From CAMDPA01 sp963825625 (GTDB lineage Bacteria > Pseudomonadota > Alphaproteobacteria > Rhizobiales > Hyphomicrobiaceae), in assembly GCA_963825625.1 (NCBI GenBank), contig CAWGUF010000015.1, positions 29,082 to 93,081 of the forward strand: a DNA stretch of 64,000 bases, written 5' to 3'. Each line of letters starts with the position of its first letter. Positions within the stretch are counted from its first letter, which is position 1. A program made the position numbers and the translations under genes. The notes beneath the pieces were generated by a model that was not told where the DNA came from, made no database searches, and was given only the letters and a program-made list of their open reading frames with translations. Positions 55,247 through 64,000 of the stretch are shown one piece after another.

Positions 55247-58200
55247 ATGTCGAGTCCTCGAGAAATTGGCGAGGACGACACTGAGCAAACGCCATCGACG
55301 ACCCCAGGACAGATCGCAGACGAATCAGAGCCAATGGAAACTTCCGATCCTGATCCGACAGAAGCGAGCCCCCAACCTTCCGATCCTATGCCCCAGGAGG
55401 AGGATGCGAAAGCAGATGAAACCGATGAAGCATCTGCGTTGGACATGGACGAAAACGAGAACCCAGAGCCGTCAGATGTAGCAACACCCGTGGCAGAGAC
55501 GGAAACGGAAACAATGCAGGACGAGCTTCCAGCGAAGGCAGCGCCATTGAAAACCGCAGAACCTGAATCTAAGACAGAGAAAGCAGGCAGCGAAACATCT
55601 TCAGAAGGAGACCAGCCACTTCCTGACTCACTGAAGCGTAAAAAGGAAACTTCTGTGCCCGAGAACGAAGAGGAAGAAGACGGTGACGACATCGCGAATG
55701 AAGAGGAAGACGAAAACGAAGACGGGCTAGATGATAGCGCTAGGAATGATATCGACGAAGAGAATGGCGACTCATCCCCCAAGGATGAGACTGAAAGCGT
55801 TGCCAGATCCAACAAGGTCGAGCAACCGTACAGTACACGAGGCCGCCACAAAGAAGAAGAACCACTGGAGGCCCTCGAACGAAAGCCTCGCGATAACCTT
55901 ACTGGCGTTCTTGGCCAGGGCGAGGACGACCTAGAGCCAGTCGCCATTGCTACCGCTTCTACATCTTTCCTCGAATCGTTGAGCGAAGAAGACAGGCGCA
56001 CTCGCACTAGGCACCTGCCAGATGTGCCTGGGTTTCATGAACTTCACAAAGCGGAGGTGAAGAACGACCTGGCCTTAGCTCGTTCCGTTGTGTCGAACAC
56101 AGGGGTTACGAGCACATTATCATCGTCCAGACGACCCAAAGGAAAGAAATCATCGGGAGCTCAAAGCAGAGAAGAAGATCGAATGGATGTGGATGACGAG
56201 GAAGGCACTGGACCATCAGAAGATGAAAGAGCCTCGGACATTGTGCGACTGGGAGGCCCCATCATTGATTTGGATAACAAAGAGTTCCTTGTTCCGTCAA
56301 GCGTCTTTGTCGCTCCGACTGATGCCGGCACTTCTTGGAACGGGGACGTCGATGGCAGCGACGGTCCCGCACCTGTTTCGTCATTGAAACGCCTTAAGCA
56401 ACAGCCCCGCTCGCCTCGTGCAGTTGAAGGACTAGCTGCATTCAACCCCCCGAGACTGCCGGAGTCGATTGGCGCGAAGAAAAAGCACAGGATGCTTAGG
56501 TGGGAGCGACGCCCGCAGGATGTCGAGGTTGATCTCGCGAATTACAAGAAAACGGTGCAACACACGCGTGGGGAGCTCCGTAGCGCTGAAAGCGAACGTC
56601 AGCGCATTCAGATGGTGGGTTCCATCCTGCGGTTGCACTATATGGAGCAGCTTCAGCTGTTGAACGAGGAGAGCATCCGGCTGAACGATGAGCTTGGATC
56701 CATCCAAACAGAATGTGTCTCAGCAGCCGACTTGCTGACCTCTCGGACTCGCAGCAGGGGAGCAGGGAAGGGCAGTTATCTGATGAAGGATGTTATCTCG
56801 ATAATGAAGGCTCGCGGCACGGAGCTAGCGGAGAAAGGGGTTCCAGCGACGTTCTCCGGAGAAACCGGAAACTACGTTCCTGGCTTTGGTGGCATAAGCG
56901 CTTTTGGATTCATTGACTGGGACAAGGAAACTGCGGTGCCAACCGAGATACTAGCGAATGGCTGGAGTCTCCCAGGCGACAAAGTCACGACGCCTTACGG
57001 CGATGGAATTATTCTGCACGTCTTTGGCCCTAGCGTGTTGAATGTCGACGAACCTTCGCCTGCAGGACTACGTCCGAAGCAGTCGTCTACTCCCGCTAAC
57101 AGTGACAAAGAAGTATCTCCCGATGTCTCTTCGAGCACGGAAAAAGTGCCTGACGTCAGTCATGGATTCGGCACTACCGGGGAGAGTTCTGATGTTGTCA
57201 TGGGAAAAGAGACTACATCAAATGACGCTGACGCGGACGCGGACGCACCTGACGATGTAGCTCCGGACCCAGGCGTGGTGAAGTCGAGTGAAGTACCGAG
57301 CGCATCTGAGCCAGAGGCAAATGAAGAGAACGACCCGGGACCCGCAGGCGTCAGCGGATCAACCCTGGAGAAGTCGACTGGCAACGAGAAAGCCGGGAAA
57401 GATTATCAAATGAGTGAGATATTGTCCCCACGTGTGTGTGTGAAGCTTTCTTTTGGTCTGGGTTATTTCCCAGTTGATCTCGTGACGTCGAAGGAAAGCC
57501 CATCGTATTATTCAGATGCTATGCTTGCAGCGCGTTGGAAGAAAATGGTTGAGACTGCTGTTCTAGTCGGTAGCAGCGCTGATGTTGCAGGAATGGAACG
57601 AGTTTCCGTGGTTGACCAGTACGATACAAATGAATCATCCATGGATATTGATGAAATGGGTGCAGAAGCTGAGAAAGAGGACGCGATTATCACCACGATG
57701 GAGAAAGCAGAAGGCAATGCTGATTTGCCAGCGCGAGACTCAATCGAGGATGGCGAGGACGGTCTCTCTTCTAGGAGGTTCATTCCCTTCGGAGCAAGCT
57801 TGCTTCCAACTGCCGCTGGACGAGGTGATCTCCTCGCTGAAGCACCGATCACATCCCTGGAAACTCAGATAAATGCCGACGTGCTAAACTCTGGTGGTGT
57901 TTTGGGAATGGTCAGTGTGCATTCTTATCTTCATGTAATATAAATGATGTGGCTTCTAACCTTGTACTTCGTGTCATGTTTCCTCCGACAGCCTGAGAAT
58001 CCAGGTGTGCCTGAAATTGTTGAGAGCTGGGAAGGCACTCGTCAGGAGTCCATAACTCTCCAAGCGAGAGTGCTGCAACTTCGTAATGAATTATGCAGGC
58101 AGAGGCGGATACGAGCTCTCAATGAGCGCACGTACGCCACCTTCAGAGATCGGTCGCTTCGGGCAGAGTCACTTGTTGCTGAAATGAGGGCCGATTTGAA

Positions 58201-58738
58201 GAGTTTAAAGGTCAGACTGGAGGATGAAGTCGGTGAACTAGGTAAGAACCAAGATCGTGTCTTTTTCACTTGCTGGCGAAAGTGGATATTAAATCTTACA
58301 CCATTTCGTACATATCTGTTGCCATAGGTATTGACGGGGACAGAGCGGAAGGGCTGCTTTCTTCTCATTACAAGGAGAAAGACAAGACAGACTTAAACGG
58401 ATCTGATGCTGCACCTCCGAAAGTAAGATTTCTATGTATTGATGATTTGTGTTGTTTTTTTGTGCACAAACTGACGTGTACTGATGCCATCGTTCGTTTT
58501 TCCTCAGAGACCTCGCCGTGTAGTCAAGGAATTGCCACCAGTGACTGCGAAAGTGACCAGACGCAGTCGGATGAACAGTGTTGACCTTGATGTATCCGAG
58601 GGGCAGACTGAAGACCGCGACGAAGACTCTGCAGCCAATTTCGACAAAGAGAGTTCAGGTGGTGAGGCGGGGAATGCCTCATCCGAAGATGAAGTGGATA
58701 GTAATCGCGCGTCAAAGCGAGCCCGTTACTCACAGTAG
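55247..58738 (+). CDS. Large acidic, probably nuclear protein; four exons (1,079 aa)
   Basis: Exons 55,247-57,910; 57,992-58,241; 58,328-58,422; 58,508-58,738; introns 81-86 nt, GT-AG. Residues ~1-220 are Glu/Asp/Ser/Thr-rich; DSLKRKKETSVPEN and a C-terminal ASKRARYSQ look like nuclear localisation signals. Around 435-500 a basic/helical stretch (NYKKTVQHTRGELRSAESER) suggests a coiled coil. Two short blocks, GDKVTTPYGDGIILHVFGP and SPRVCVKLSFGLGYFPVDL, match a motif pair common in stramenopile proteins. A long helical, Arg/Glu-rich segment near the end (RQESITLQARVLQLRNEL) follows. No enzyme domain. Function unknown; a chromatin or transcription scaffold is possible. Confidence 0.8.
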
Positions 58739-58867
58739 GTGGATATCCCGCTGTGTTCATGATTACGAGTCGATCAATGTTCGAGCTACGGTAGTTTCCA
58801 TTTTTGCGGGGACGAATGGTTTGTCTAATAATATCAAGCCGCTCTATTTTGAAGTTAGCTCATGGTC

Positions 58868-61558
58868 TTATTGTGACTGCTTTTTCTTGCTGCCACTTGC
58901 CTGTATATTCGAGTAGAATTCGCTGTAATCTAGCTGAAACGTCAGAAAGCGCAGAGAATCGTGATCAAAAGGATCTGAGATTGCCTCGGCTTCACTACGG
59001 GTCCATGTCGACTGCGCCTTCGAGCCTTTCGCACGAGATGAAGGTGTTGCCGGTGATGTGATTTCAATTGTGGTGGATGCGGCCAGAGTGCCATTCACAG
59101 CAGCATAGAGGCCATCCAGAAGAAGCACAGTTTTTTCGTTGAATTCTTCCAAAATTCTGTCGACATCCTTTGAAGTAGCGACATCCGTTAGCCCAAAGAA
59201 CGTATCCTCCTCTCGAAAGTCTTCCTCTCTATTGAATCCCCATTTGCCTTCAGTCATGCGACGCTCTGCCTCCCGCCTCTTCTCCCCAGCCCTCTCCACG
59301 GCAGCCAAGGCGTCGCTGAACAAATTCTCTTGAAGCGCACAGAACGCCGTTGCTATCGTCAGCAATTCTTGAAGCCTAGTGGCCAGTGCCATCTCAGATT
59401 CGGTGGTTGCTAATTTTGCGACACCGCCCAAGAGACTCTTCCGGACAATACCTGATAGATATCGGTCATGAGCTTCAATCACCTCGTCCAGCGTTTTGGC
59501 TGAATCAATCTCGCGTACAAGCTGTTTCCATCCACCCTCGAGGACTTCGAACATGAAATAGCTCTTGAGATTTCCAACAAAGTGCATCATGGACTGACGC
59601 GCCATTGAAATTTTCCGCAAAAGTACCATAACTAGAGAGTAGCCAGCGCTAGTCGTAACTTGAATGGCATTGTGTTGTGTGAAAGTCTGCAGGGCGTGAT
59701 GCAACGCCGTACTCTGCCTCCACGTTGAGTTCAACATGAACTCGACTCGCTTCAGGCGAAAGAGGAGCACAAACACCAGCTTGTACCGCTTCAAGGCACT
59801 CTCGTCAACAATAGCGGCAAGTGTTTCGGGAACGACGTAGTCCATCAGGACGACATCCCAACCTGATCTCTTGTCATCTACTTCCACATCCCTTGGTGGC
59901 GCGAACTGGTAGTAAGCGTCGTCATCCTTGTCCACTGTGACTTCGACTCGGACACGTTCCAGGACATGCGACGGCAACTCACGCGCATTCGTGTCCATGA
60001 TTGCAGTATCCATAATCCCCATGATGCTGTGCTTGTAGATTCCAGCAAGTCCTTGCCTCCCTTCCATCTCGGCATGCATTCCATCCATGAAAGCAGAAAA
60101 GAAGTCTCCCTGGCCGAGAAATAGGAATTGTTTGAGTCCCCATAAGTGATCCATCAGGTGATGGTCGTCTCGAAGCGATTTCAAAATGTGAGAATGGACT
60201 TGCTCACCCGCTCGAAGTAGTGTCCTCTGAAGAATCGAAGCGGATGGATGGGCGAAACCTGCTTGGGGAACATACTGATATCCCAAGCGTACGCGGCGCT
60301 CGTCATCGTCAGTTGTCGATGTAGTCGGGTCTCCCAGATCCATGCGCCATTCAGTATCCAACAAGCACTTTCGAATAAAGTTGATGCCTTTGCCAAGAAT
60401 CCAAGCTGGACGAACCAGTTCTTGGTCGAGAATGCCATTCGGTATGATTTGATCATTACGGATCGTGTAGCGATCTCGCCACATGTGCATTTCGTCAACT
60501 TCGTCATGTTCTTGGATAAAGAACTCGTCGTGGGGGTCCACGAGCACGCCCTGTGTCGTCCAGAGGTACAACAAGTGAAACCAAGGTTGCGACGCGCTCG
60601 ACAAGAGCTGCTGCACCAAAGATGCATGTCGCGTATCGCCATGCAAGCTGTGACGATAGAGCGCACTCAATAGCTGGCCTCCGGAAAGATGAGCGATTCC
60701 ATCTGTTACCATGGCCATTGTGCGCAGGCGAGTGGTAGTACCTCGCAGGTCCACTAGTAATTGGCGCAGAGTGAGACCTGACGACGGTAGCTCGGACTCG
60801 ATTGAGGCCAATAACCAGTAGTAGTCTTGTAGATTGCTAGACAAGGCTCCAGCGAATGCTCGCGATACAATGCCATGTGATTCATTCGCCGTGTGCTCCT
60901 TAATGTATGCTTGGATGCGATGATGCAACCACCCCGCTTCGCCACACATTCGTAAGGCGTCATCGGCACCACTGCCGAGTCTGGTCGGAATGTCAGGATC
61001 CAGAGCAGCAGATTCTAAAAGAGGATTCGATCGTATGCGAATGCCATCGGTTATCGAGTCTTCAGTGTCTTTCGTCCAGTAGTAACGGATCCTTTCGCCA
61101 TCCATTCCTTGCAGCGCATACAAGCACTCCCTGAGTAACATGGTTTCCTCTCGCTCAACCTGCTCTGCAAGGATCTTCCTGTCATATATCGGCATCTCGA
61201 TTCCACCATTTGATATCGACAATGAGGATTGAGATAACGCAGTAGAGCCATGTCGACCTTTCCCGACAGACTTGGAGGCGACCTTGGACAAGACCAACAG
61301 TACGCGCTCAGCAAGTTGCGGATCCGACACCTGACACAGTTTCTCATAGAGCGCTTCCACCTCTTTTCTCGTGGACGGAGATGTCGACCGCTCAATGCGT
61401 CGCCAAGTGGAAGAAAGGCCGCGTTCTGCAGATCGTTCGCCGTAGGAACTTGACACAATTTGTCGCGCGAGCAAGAGGGTCGAATCGTCGGCTTGACCGT
61501 TGATGGAACGCACGAGCCGTTCCAATGCATCTTCCACATGACGTTCAGGTGAACTCAT
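58868..61558 (-). CDS. GCP3: Gamma-tubulin complex component 3-like (Spc98/GCP3), single exon (896 aa)
   Basis: Microtubule nucleation factor. The N-terminal GCP domain starts about residue 125 with ECLYALQGMDGERIRYYWTK, then GEAGWLHHRIQAYI and SNLQDYYWLLASIESELPSS, the GCP3-type tyrosine-rich block. AMVTDGIAHLSGGQLLSALY, QPWFHLLYLWTTQGVLVDPH and KGINFIRKCLLD follow. The C-terminal gamma-tubulin-binding half has YKLVFVLLFRLKRVEFMLN and MMHFVGNLKSYFMFEVLEGG. The start MSSPERHVED (61,558) is preferred over the in-frame ATG 16 codons upstream. No introns or frameshifts; convergent with the acidic-protein gene, 129 bases apart. Confidence 0.92.
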   Translation of the reverse strand: MSSPERHVEDALERLVRSINGQADDSTLLLARQIVSSSYGERSAERGLSSTWRRIERSTSPSTRKEVEALYEKLCQVSDPQLAERVLLVLSKVASKSVGKGRHGSTALSQSSLSISNGGIEMPIYDRKILAEQVEREETMLLRECLYALQGMDGERIRYYWTKDTEDSITDGIRIRSNPLLESAALDPDIPTRLGSGADDALRMCGEAGWLHHRIQAYIKEHTANESHGIVSRAFAGALSSNLQDYYWLLASIESELPSSGLTLRQLLVDLRGTTTRLRTMAMVTDGIAHLSGGQLLSALYRHSLHGDTRHASLVQQLLSSASQPWFHLLYLWTTQGVLVDPHDEFFIQEHDEVDEMHMWRDRYTIRNDQIIPNGILDQELVRPAWILGKGINFIRKCLLDTEWRMDLGDPTTSTTDDDERRVRLGYQYVPQAGFAHPSASILQRTLLRAGEQVHSHILKSLRDDHHLMDHLWGLKQFLFLGQGDFFSAFMDGMHAEMEGRQGLAGIYKHSIMGIMDTAIMDTNARELPSHVLERVRVEVTVDKDDDAYYQFAPPRDVEVDDKRSGWDVVLMDYVVPETLAAIVDESALKRYKLVFVLLFRLKRVEFMLNSTWRQSTALHHALQTFTQHNAIQVTTSAGYSLVMVLLRKISMARQSMMHFVGNLKSYFMFEVLEGGWKQLVREIDSAKTLDEVIEAHDRYLSGIVRKSLLGGVAKLATTESEMALATRLQELLTIATAFCALQENLFSDALAAVERAGEKRREAERRMTEGKWGFNREEDFREEDTFFGLTDVATSKDVDRILEEFNEKTVLLLDGLYAAVNGTLAASTTIEITSPATPSSRAKGSKAQSTWTRSEAEAISDPFDHDSLRFLTFQLDYSEFYSNIQASGSKKKQSQ

Positions 61559-61832
61559 GGCCGTATTCTCTATAAGACACCGATAAACGGAGATGTCACA
61601 CAGCAACAGGAAGACGACAGCAGCGCGGCAGCAGCGGCGGCAGCGAGCTCGAATGAATGAATCAAAGGGTGATGATGCTAAAACTCGAAAATGGCGCGAA
61701 GATTTTCAGTCTCGAATGGACGTTATACGACAGGTAAAATGTGAAGTGAATTATGTCACTCGTGAATGAGAAGACAAAGATGAAAGATTCCCATAAACAA
61801 GGTTGATCTCACTTTTCATTCACGCACTGACC
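61559..61832. promoter_or_regulatory. Divergent promoter region, GCP3 and ankyrin-like gene
   Basis: A CAG/CGG-rich stretch at 61,612-61,650 (GCAGCGCGGCAGCAGCGGCG) lies close to the GCP3 ATG. No coding sequence is recognised. Confidence 0.4.
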
Positions 61833-62447
61833 ATGCGACGATGGGAGATGGAACGGCCCCATCATGGACTACGAGTATCCATACCGGAGGAGGGAAGCAC
61901 AACGTCAATGACGCGCAAGAACGGACAGTCCTTCTCTGCACTGCATGCAGCGCTGGCGCTTCCGTGTCCTGCACGTATCATCGAAGCTGCCATGAAGCTT
62001 CACGGGCGGGAAATGAGTTGCATTCGCGACATTGATGATAACTTGCCTCTTCACTATGCCGTCAGGAACAAGCGAGCGAACCGTCGAGTTTTGACAAGTC
62101 TATTGCGTTATTTTCCGAGAGCTGCTTCCATCCCGGATGATAAGGGACGATTGCCCTTGCACGAAGCCCTCAAGAATGGTAGAAAATGGGACAAGGGTGG
62201 AGTGAAACACATTTTCCTGGCATATCCAGATGCTATTACTGAGCCTGATCCCGAGCACGCAATGATTCCAGTCGCTCTGGCTGCAATCTCATGTGACTTG
62301 ACCACAATTTACTCGGTGCTGCGCGAGTGTCCGCAAGTTATATGTGCCCACAAGGGAAAATGTCGAATTCCCATCGACACCAATTGCTTGCGTCTTGTCG
62401 ATCTTTGTACATCGATGTATTGTGAAATTGAGCCCAGTAGAGCTTGA
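61833..62447 (+). CDS. Ankyrin-like repeat protein (204 aa)
   Basis: Three to four degenerate ankyrin-type units: SFSALHAALALPCPARIIEA, DIDDNLPLHYAVRNKRANRR and DDKGRLPLHEALKNGRKWDK, plus a fourth weaker unit with AMIPVALAAISCDLTTIYS. The pattern 'D..GrLPLHeAl..g..W..g' is typical of large diatom ankyrin families. The gene may have further exons; only one frame is used here and it ends with a clear stop. The start is the ATG at 61,833. Partner unknown. Confidence 0.7.
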   Translation: MRRWEMERPHHGLRVSIPEEGSTTSMTRKNGQSFSALHAALALPCPARIIEAAMKLHGREMSCIRDIDDNLPLHYAVRNKRANRRVLTSLLRYFPRAASIPDDKGRLPLHEALKNGRKWDKGGVKHIFLAYPDAITEPDPEHAMIPVALAAISCDLTTIYSVLRECPQVICAHKGKCRIPIDTNCLRLVDLCTSMYCEIEPSRA

Positions 62448-62940
62448 AACCGAAGGGTCCCTCTTTGCGGAATGTCGATATCACTATAGAACAGATTCGC
62501 TTGCTACAGATCAGATCATCAAGTTTTCTGTTTTTACCTGCTTGTGTCGTAACGATAGAAAGGTTGGGAATAAAAGCACATGCATATATAATGACACTCT
62601 TACGCCAATATGGTTGAATCTCTCTGTCGCAGAGACTGAATTTGATTGCAGGAGTAGTCTACCACAATATGGCGTTTGATCCGTCCATCTCTTGTTTCAC
62701 GGCGGCGGCAGAGAGAAAAATGAGGTGCGTCCGTCGTCCCACAATGCCACGTTGCGTTTCCTATTCTGACGATGCTGATGACGCTGATGATACTTCTTCT
62801 TCTCTATCACCAAGAGGGCGAGAGAGCCACCACAAGATACCGGTGGAGCATAGCTTCTGTTTCATTCAACAGTGAGAGCCTGCAGAGTTGCGCTTCGAAT
62901 GCTTCATCGCTGTTTGCAGCGGCTATCGATTGGTCGAACA
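62448..62940. other. Intergenic / upstream region of the NAPE-PLD-like gene
   Basis: It includes a GATGCTGATGACGCTGATGA run at 62,770-62,790. A 5' exon or UTR of the next gene may lie here. No separate gene is called. Confidence 0.4.
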
Positions 62941-64000
62941 ATGTCAACCCTCTCCTCCACGACTGCCCAAGCAGCAGGCAGCATCTTTCCGCCGCCATCG
63001 GCAAGCCGGGTCCTTTCGCCCGACATGATCGCCACCCGTGTCCAGCAACGCGTTGACGAGCGAAACTCATGGGGCGCAGGACCACCCACTTCCATGGAGG
63101 TTCTAAAGCTGGCTTGGAATCATTTCGGGGACATTATGTTCCCTCCGATACCGTCTCAAAAGGAGCTCGATCACATCTTTCCAATCACGCCTATGGACTA
63201 TGACAAGATACATAATCCACCTGCAGATGAAATCCAATGTACATGGTTGGGACACTCGACTCTTTTGGTGCAAATGGGAGGCCGCAATATTCTCACAGAC
63301 CCCATTTTTTCCCAGAGATGCTCGCCATCGCAGTGGTTTGGACCGAAACGGTATCGTCAACCAGCCTGTCAAGTCCAAGACTTGGTAGAAAACAAGGTTG
63401 CTATCCATATGGTGCTAATTTCTCACAATCACTATGATCACTTGGATTATGCTTCGGTCAAGGACTTGAGCACCAAAATGGGCGACATTTCCTTCGTGGT
63501 ACCGCTGGGGTTGAAAGCGTGGCTGTCCGCAAATATCCCTGCCACTTGCAGCAACAACAATGAGATTGTCGAGCTAGATTGGCACGAAACTGTTCCTCTA
63601 TTAGATACACTTAAGGTGACTGCAGTCCCCATGCGACATTGGACCAATCGCACGGGAGATCGAGACAAGACACTGTGGTGTGGCTTTAGCTGTGCGAGCA
63701 AGGATCACAAGTTTCTCTTTACGGGGGATACAGCCTGGTTTGACGGACTCAAAACACAAGTTGGAGACCGACACGGTCCATTTGATCTGGCTGCCATTCC
63801 GATTGGAGCCTATGAACCGCGCGAATTTATGGAGAACAATCACATTAATCCCCAAGAGGCTGTTCTCATGATGGAGGCTGTCCGGGCAACGAAGGCCGTT
63901 CCAATTCATTGGGGAACCTTTCCTCTTACGATTGAGCCTGTAATGGAACCAGCGGAACTAGTGGAGCAATACGGAACTGAAGCATTGAATACACACAACA
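62941..64000 (+). CDS. NAPE-PLD-like metallo-beta-lactamase-fold hydrolase, 3' partial
   Basis: One uninterrupted frame from the ATG at 62,941 to the right edge (353 residues, no stop). The signature is the metal-binding HNHYDHLD (H-x-H-x-D-H), preceded by TWLGHSTLLVQMGGRNILTD, PIFSQRCSP and FGPKRYR. Then MRHWTNRTGDRDKTLWCGF, FTGDTAWFDG, IPIGAYEPREFM, and PIHWGTFPLT with a further His. This is the order seen in N-acyl-phosphatidylethanolamine-hydrolysing phospholipase D and bacterial RomA-like relatives. Expected chemistry is phosphodiester cleavage of N-acyl-PE with a di-zinc centre; substrate not certain. The protein could start earlier, since the frame is open upstream. Confidence 0.88.
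   Translation, partial: MSTLSSTTAQAAGSIFPPPSASRVLSPDMIATRVQQRVDERNSWGAGPPTSMEVLKLAWNHFGDIMFPPIPSQKELDHIFPITPMDYDKIHNPPADEIQCTWLGHSTLLVQMGGRNILTDPIFSQRCSPSQWFGPKRYRQPACQVQDLVENKVAIHMVLISHNHYDHLDYASVKDLSTKMGDISFVVPLGLKAWLSANIPATCSNNNEIVELDWHETVPLLDTLKVTAVPMRHWTNRTGDRDKTLWCGFSCASKDHKFLFTGDTAWFDGLKTQVGDRHGPFDLAAIPIGAYEPREFMENNHINPQEAVLMMEAVRATKAVPIHWGTFPLTIEPVMEPAELVEQYGTEALNTHN

Noticed and set aside
1..64000. CRISPR arrays, phage defence systems, integrases, tRNA or rRNA genes
   Set aside because: Read by eye on both strands; no regularly spaced repeats, no defence-family genes, no cloverleaf with an anticodon arm, and no rRNA sequence were found.

Overview
The window joins two very different genomes. 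Positions 1 to about 42,137 are GC-rich, densely packed, intron-free bacterial DNA. Gene content (PhaR/PhaA, FYDLN-acid protein TIGR02300, alpha-type SspB, rsfS-rlmH pair, short cysteine-free L32) points to an alphaproteobacterium, probably Hyphomicrobiales. From about 42,238 to the end the DNA is AT-richer. It carries genes with 72-100 nt GT-AG introns, plastid presequences with an AFAP-type cleavage motif, and diatom-type Ty1/copia relics. This half is nuclear DNA of a stramenopile, most likely a diatom. The switch falls in roughly 100 bases between a bacterial stop codon (42,136) and the ATG of an aldehyde dehydrogenase gene (42,238).

Bacterial half, left to right. An M24B aminopeptidase, prmA and a DUF3754 membrane protein lie on the minus strand. 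They are followed by a large membrane-anchored beta-repeat protein, a small secreted protein, sspB, a MmgE/PrpD + acyl-CoA dehydrogenase pair, and rsfS-rlmH. A minus-strand operon encodes a type I secretion ABC protein, an HlyD-type adaptor and a membrane-anchored polysaccharide-lyase-14-like protein. Two long bulged palindromes separate this operon from infC. Next come a GT4 glycosyltransferase divergent from two alpha/beta hydrolases, a 2OG-Fe(II) oxygenase, an L,D-transpeptidase, livH-livM, an ABC-F ATPase, an FGE-fold protein lacking the catalytic cysteines, hisF, a TIGR02300 protein and rpmF. The rest comprises a PAS-GGDEF-EAL protein, an OmpA-type lipoprotein, divergent phaR/phaA, an exporter ABC protein, a GNAT, a cyclase-family hydrolase and a membrane protein.

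Diatom half. It holds a betaine-aldehyde-dehydrogenase-like gene, a Cys-rich secreted alpha/beta hydrolase (broken), plastid ChlM, a secreted repeat protein, copia relics around a nested inverted repeat, and a plastid-targeted parvulin-MiaB fusion. These are followed by a SHAQKYF-type MYB factor, a 1,079-residue acidic nuclear-type protein, gamma-tubulin complex protein GCP3, an ankyrin-like protein and a NAPE-PLD-like hydrolase that runs off the right edge.

Single-base indels interrupt otherwise normal genes in both halves (acyl-CoA dehydrogenase, rlmH, CocE-type hydrolase, ABC exporter, ChlM, secreted hydrolase), and most are one extra base. This looks like residual long-read sequencing error. 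It also bears on the junction: a chimeric assembly of a diatom and an associated bacterium is the simplest reading, and a true integration would need spanning reads. The best biological novelty candidates are the parvulin-MiaB fusion and the paired palindromes at 17,747-17,915.
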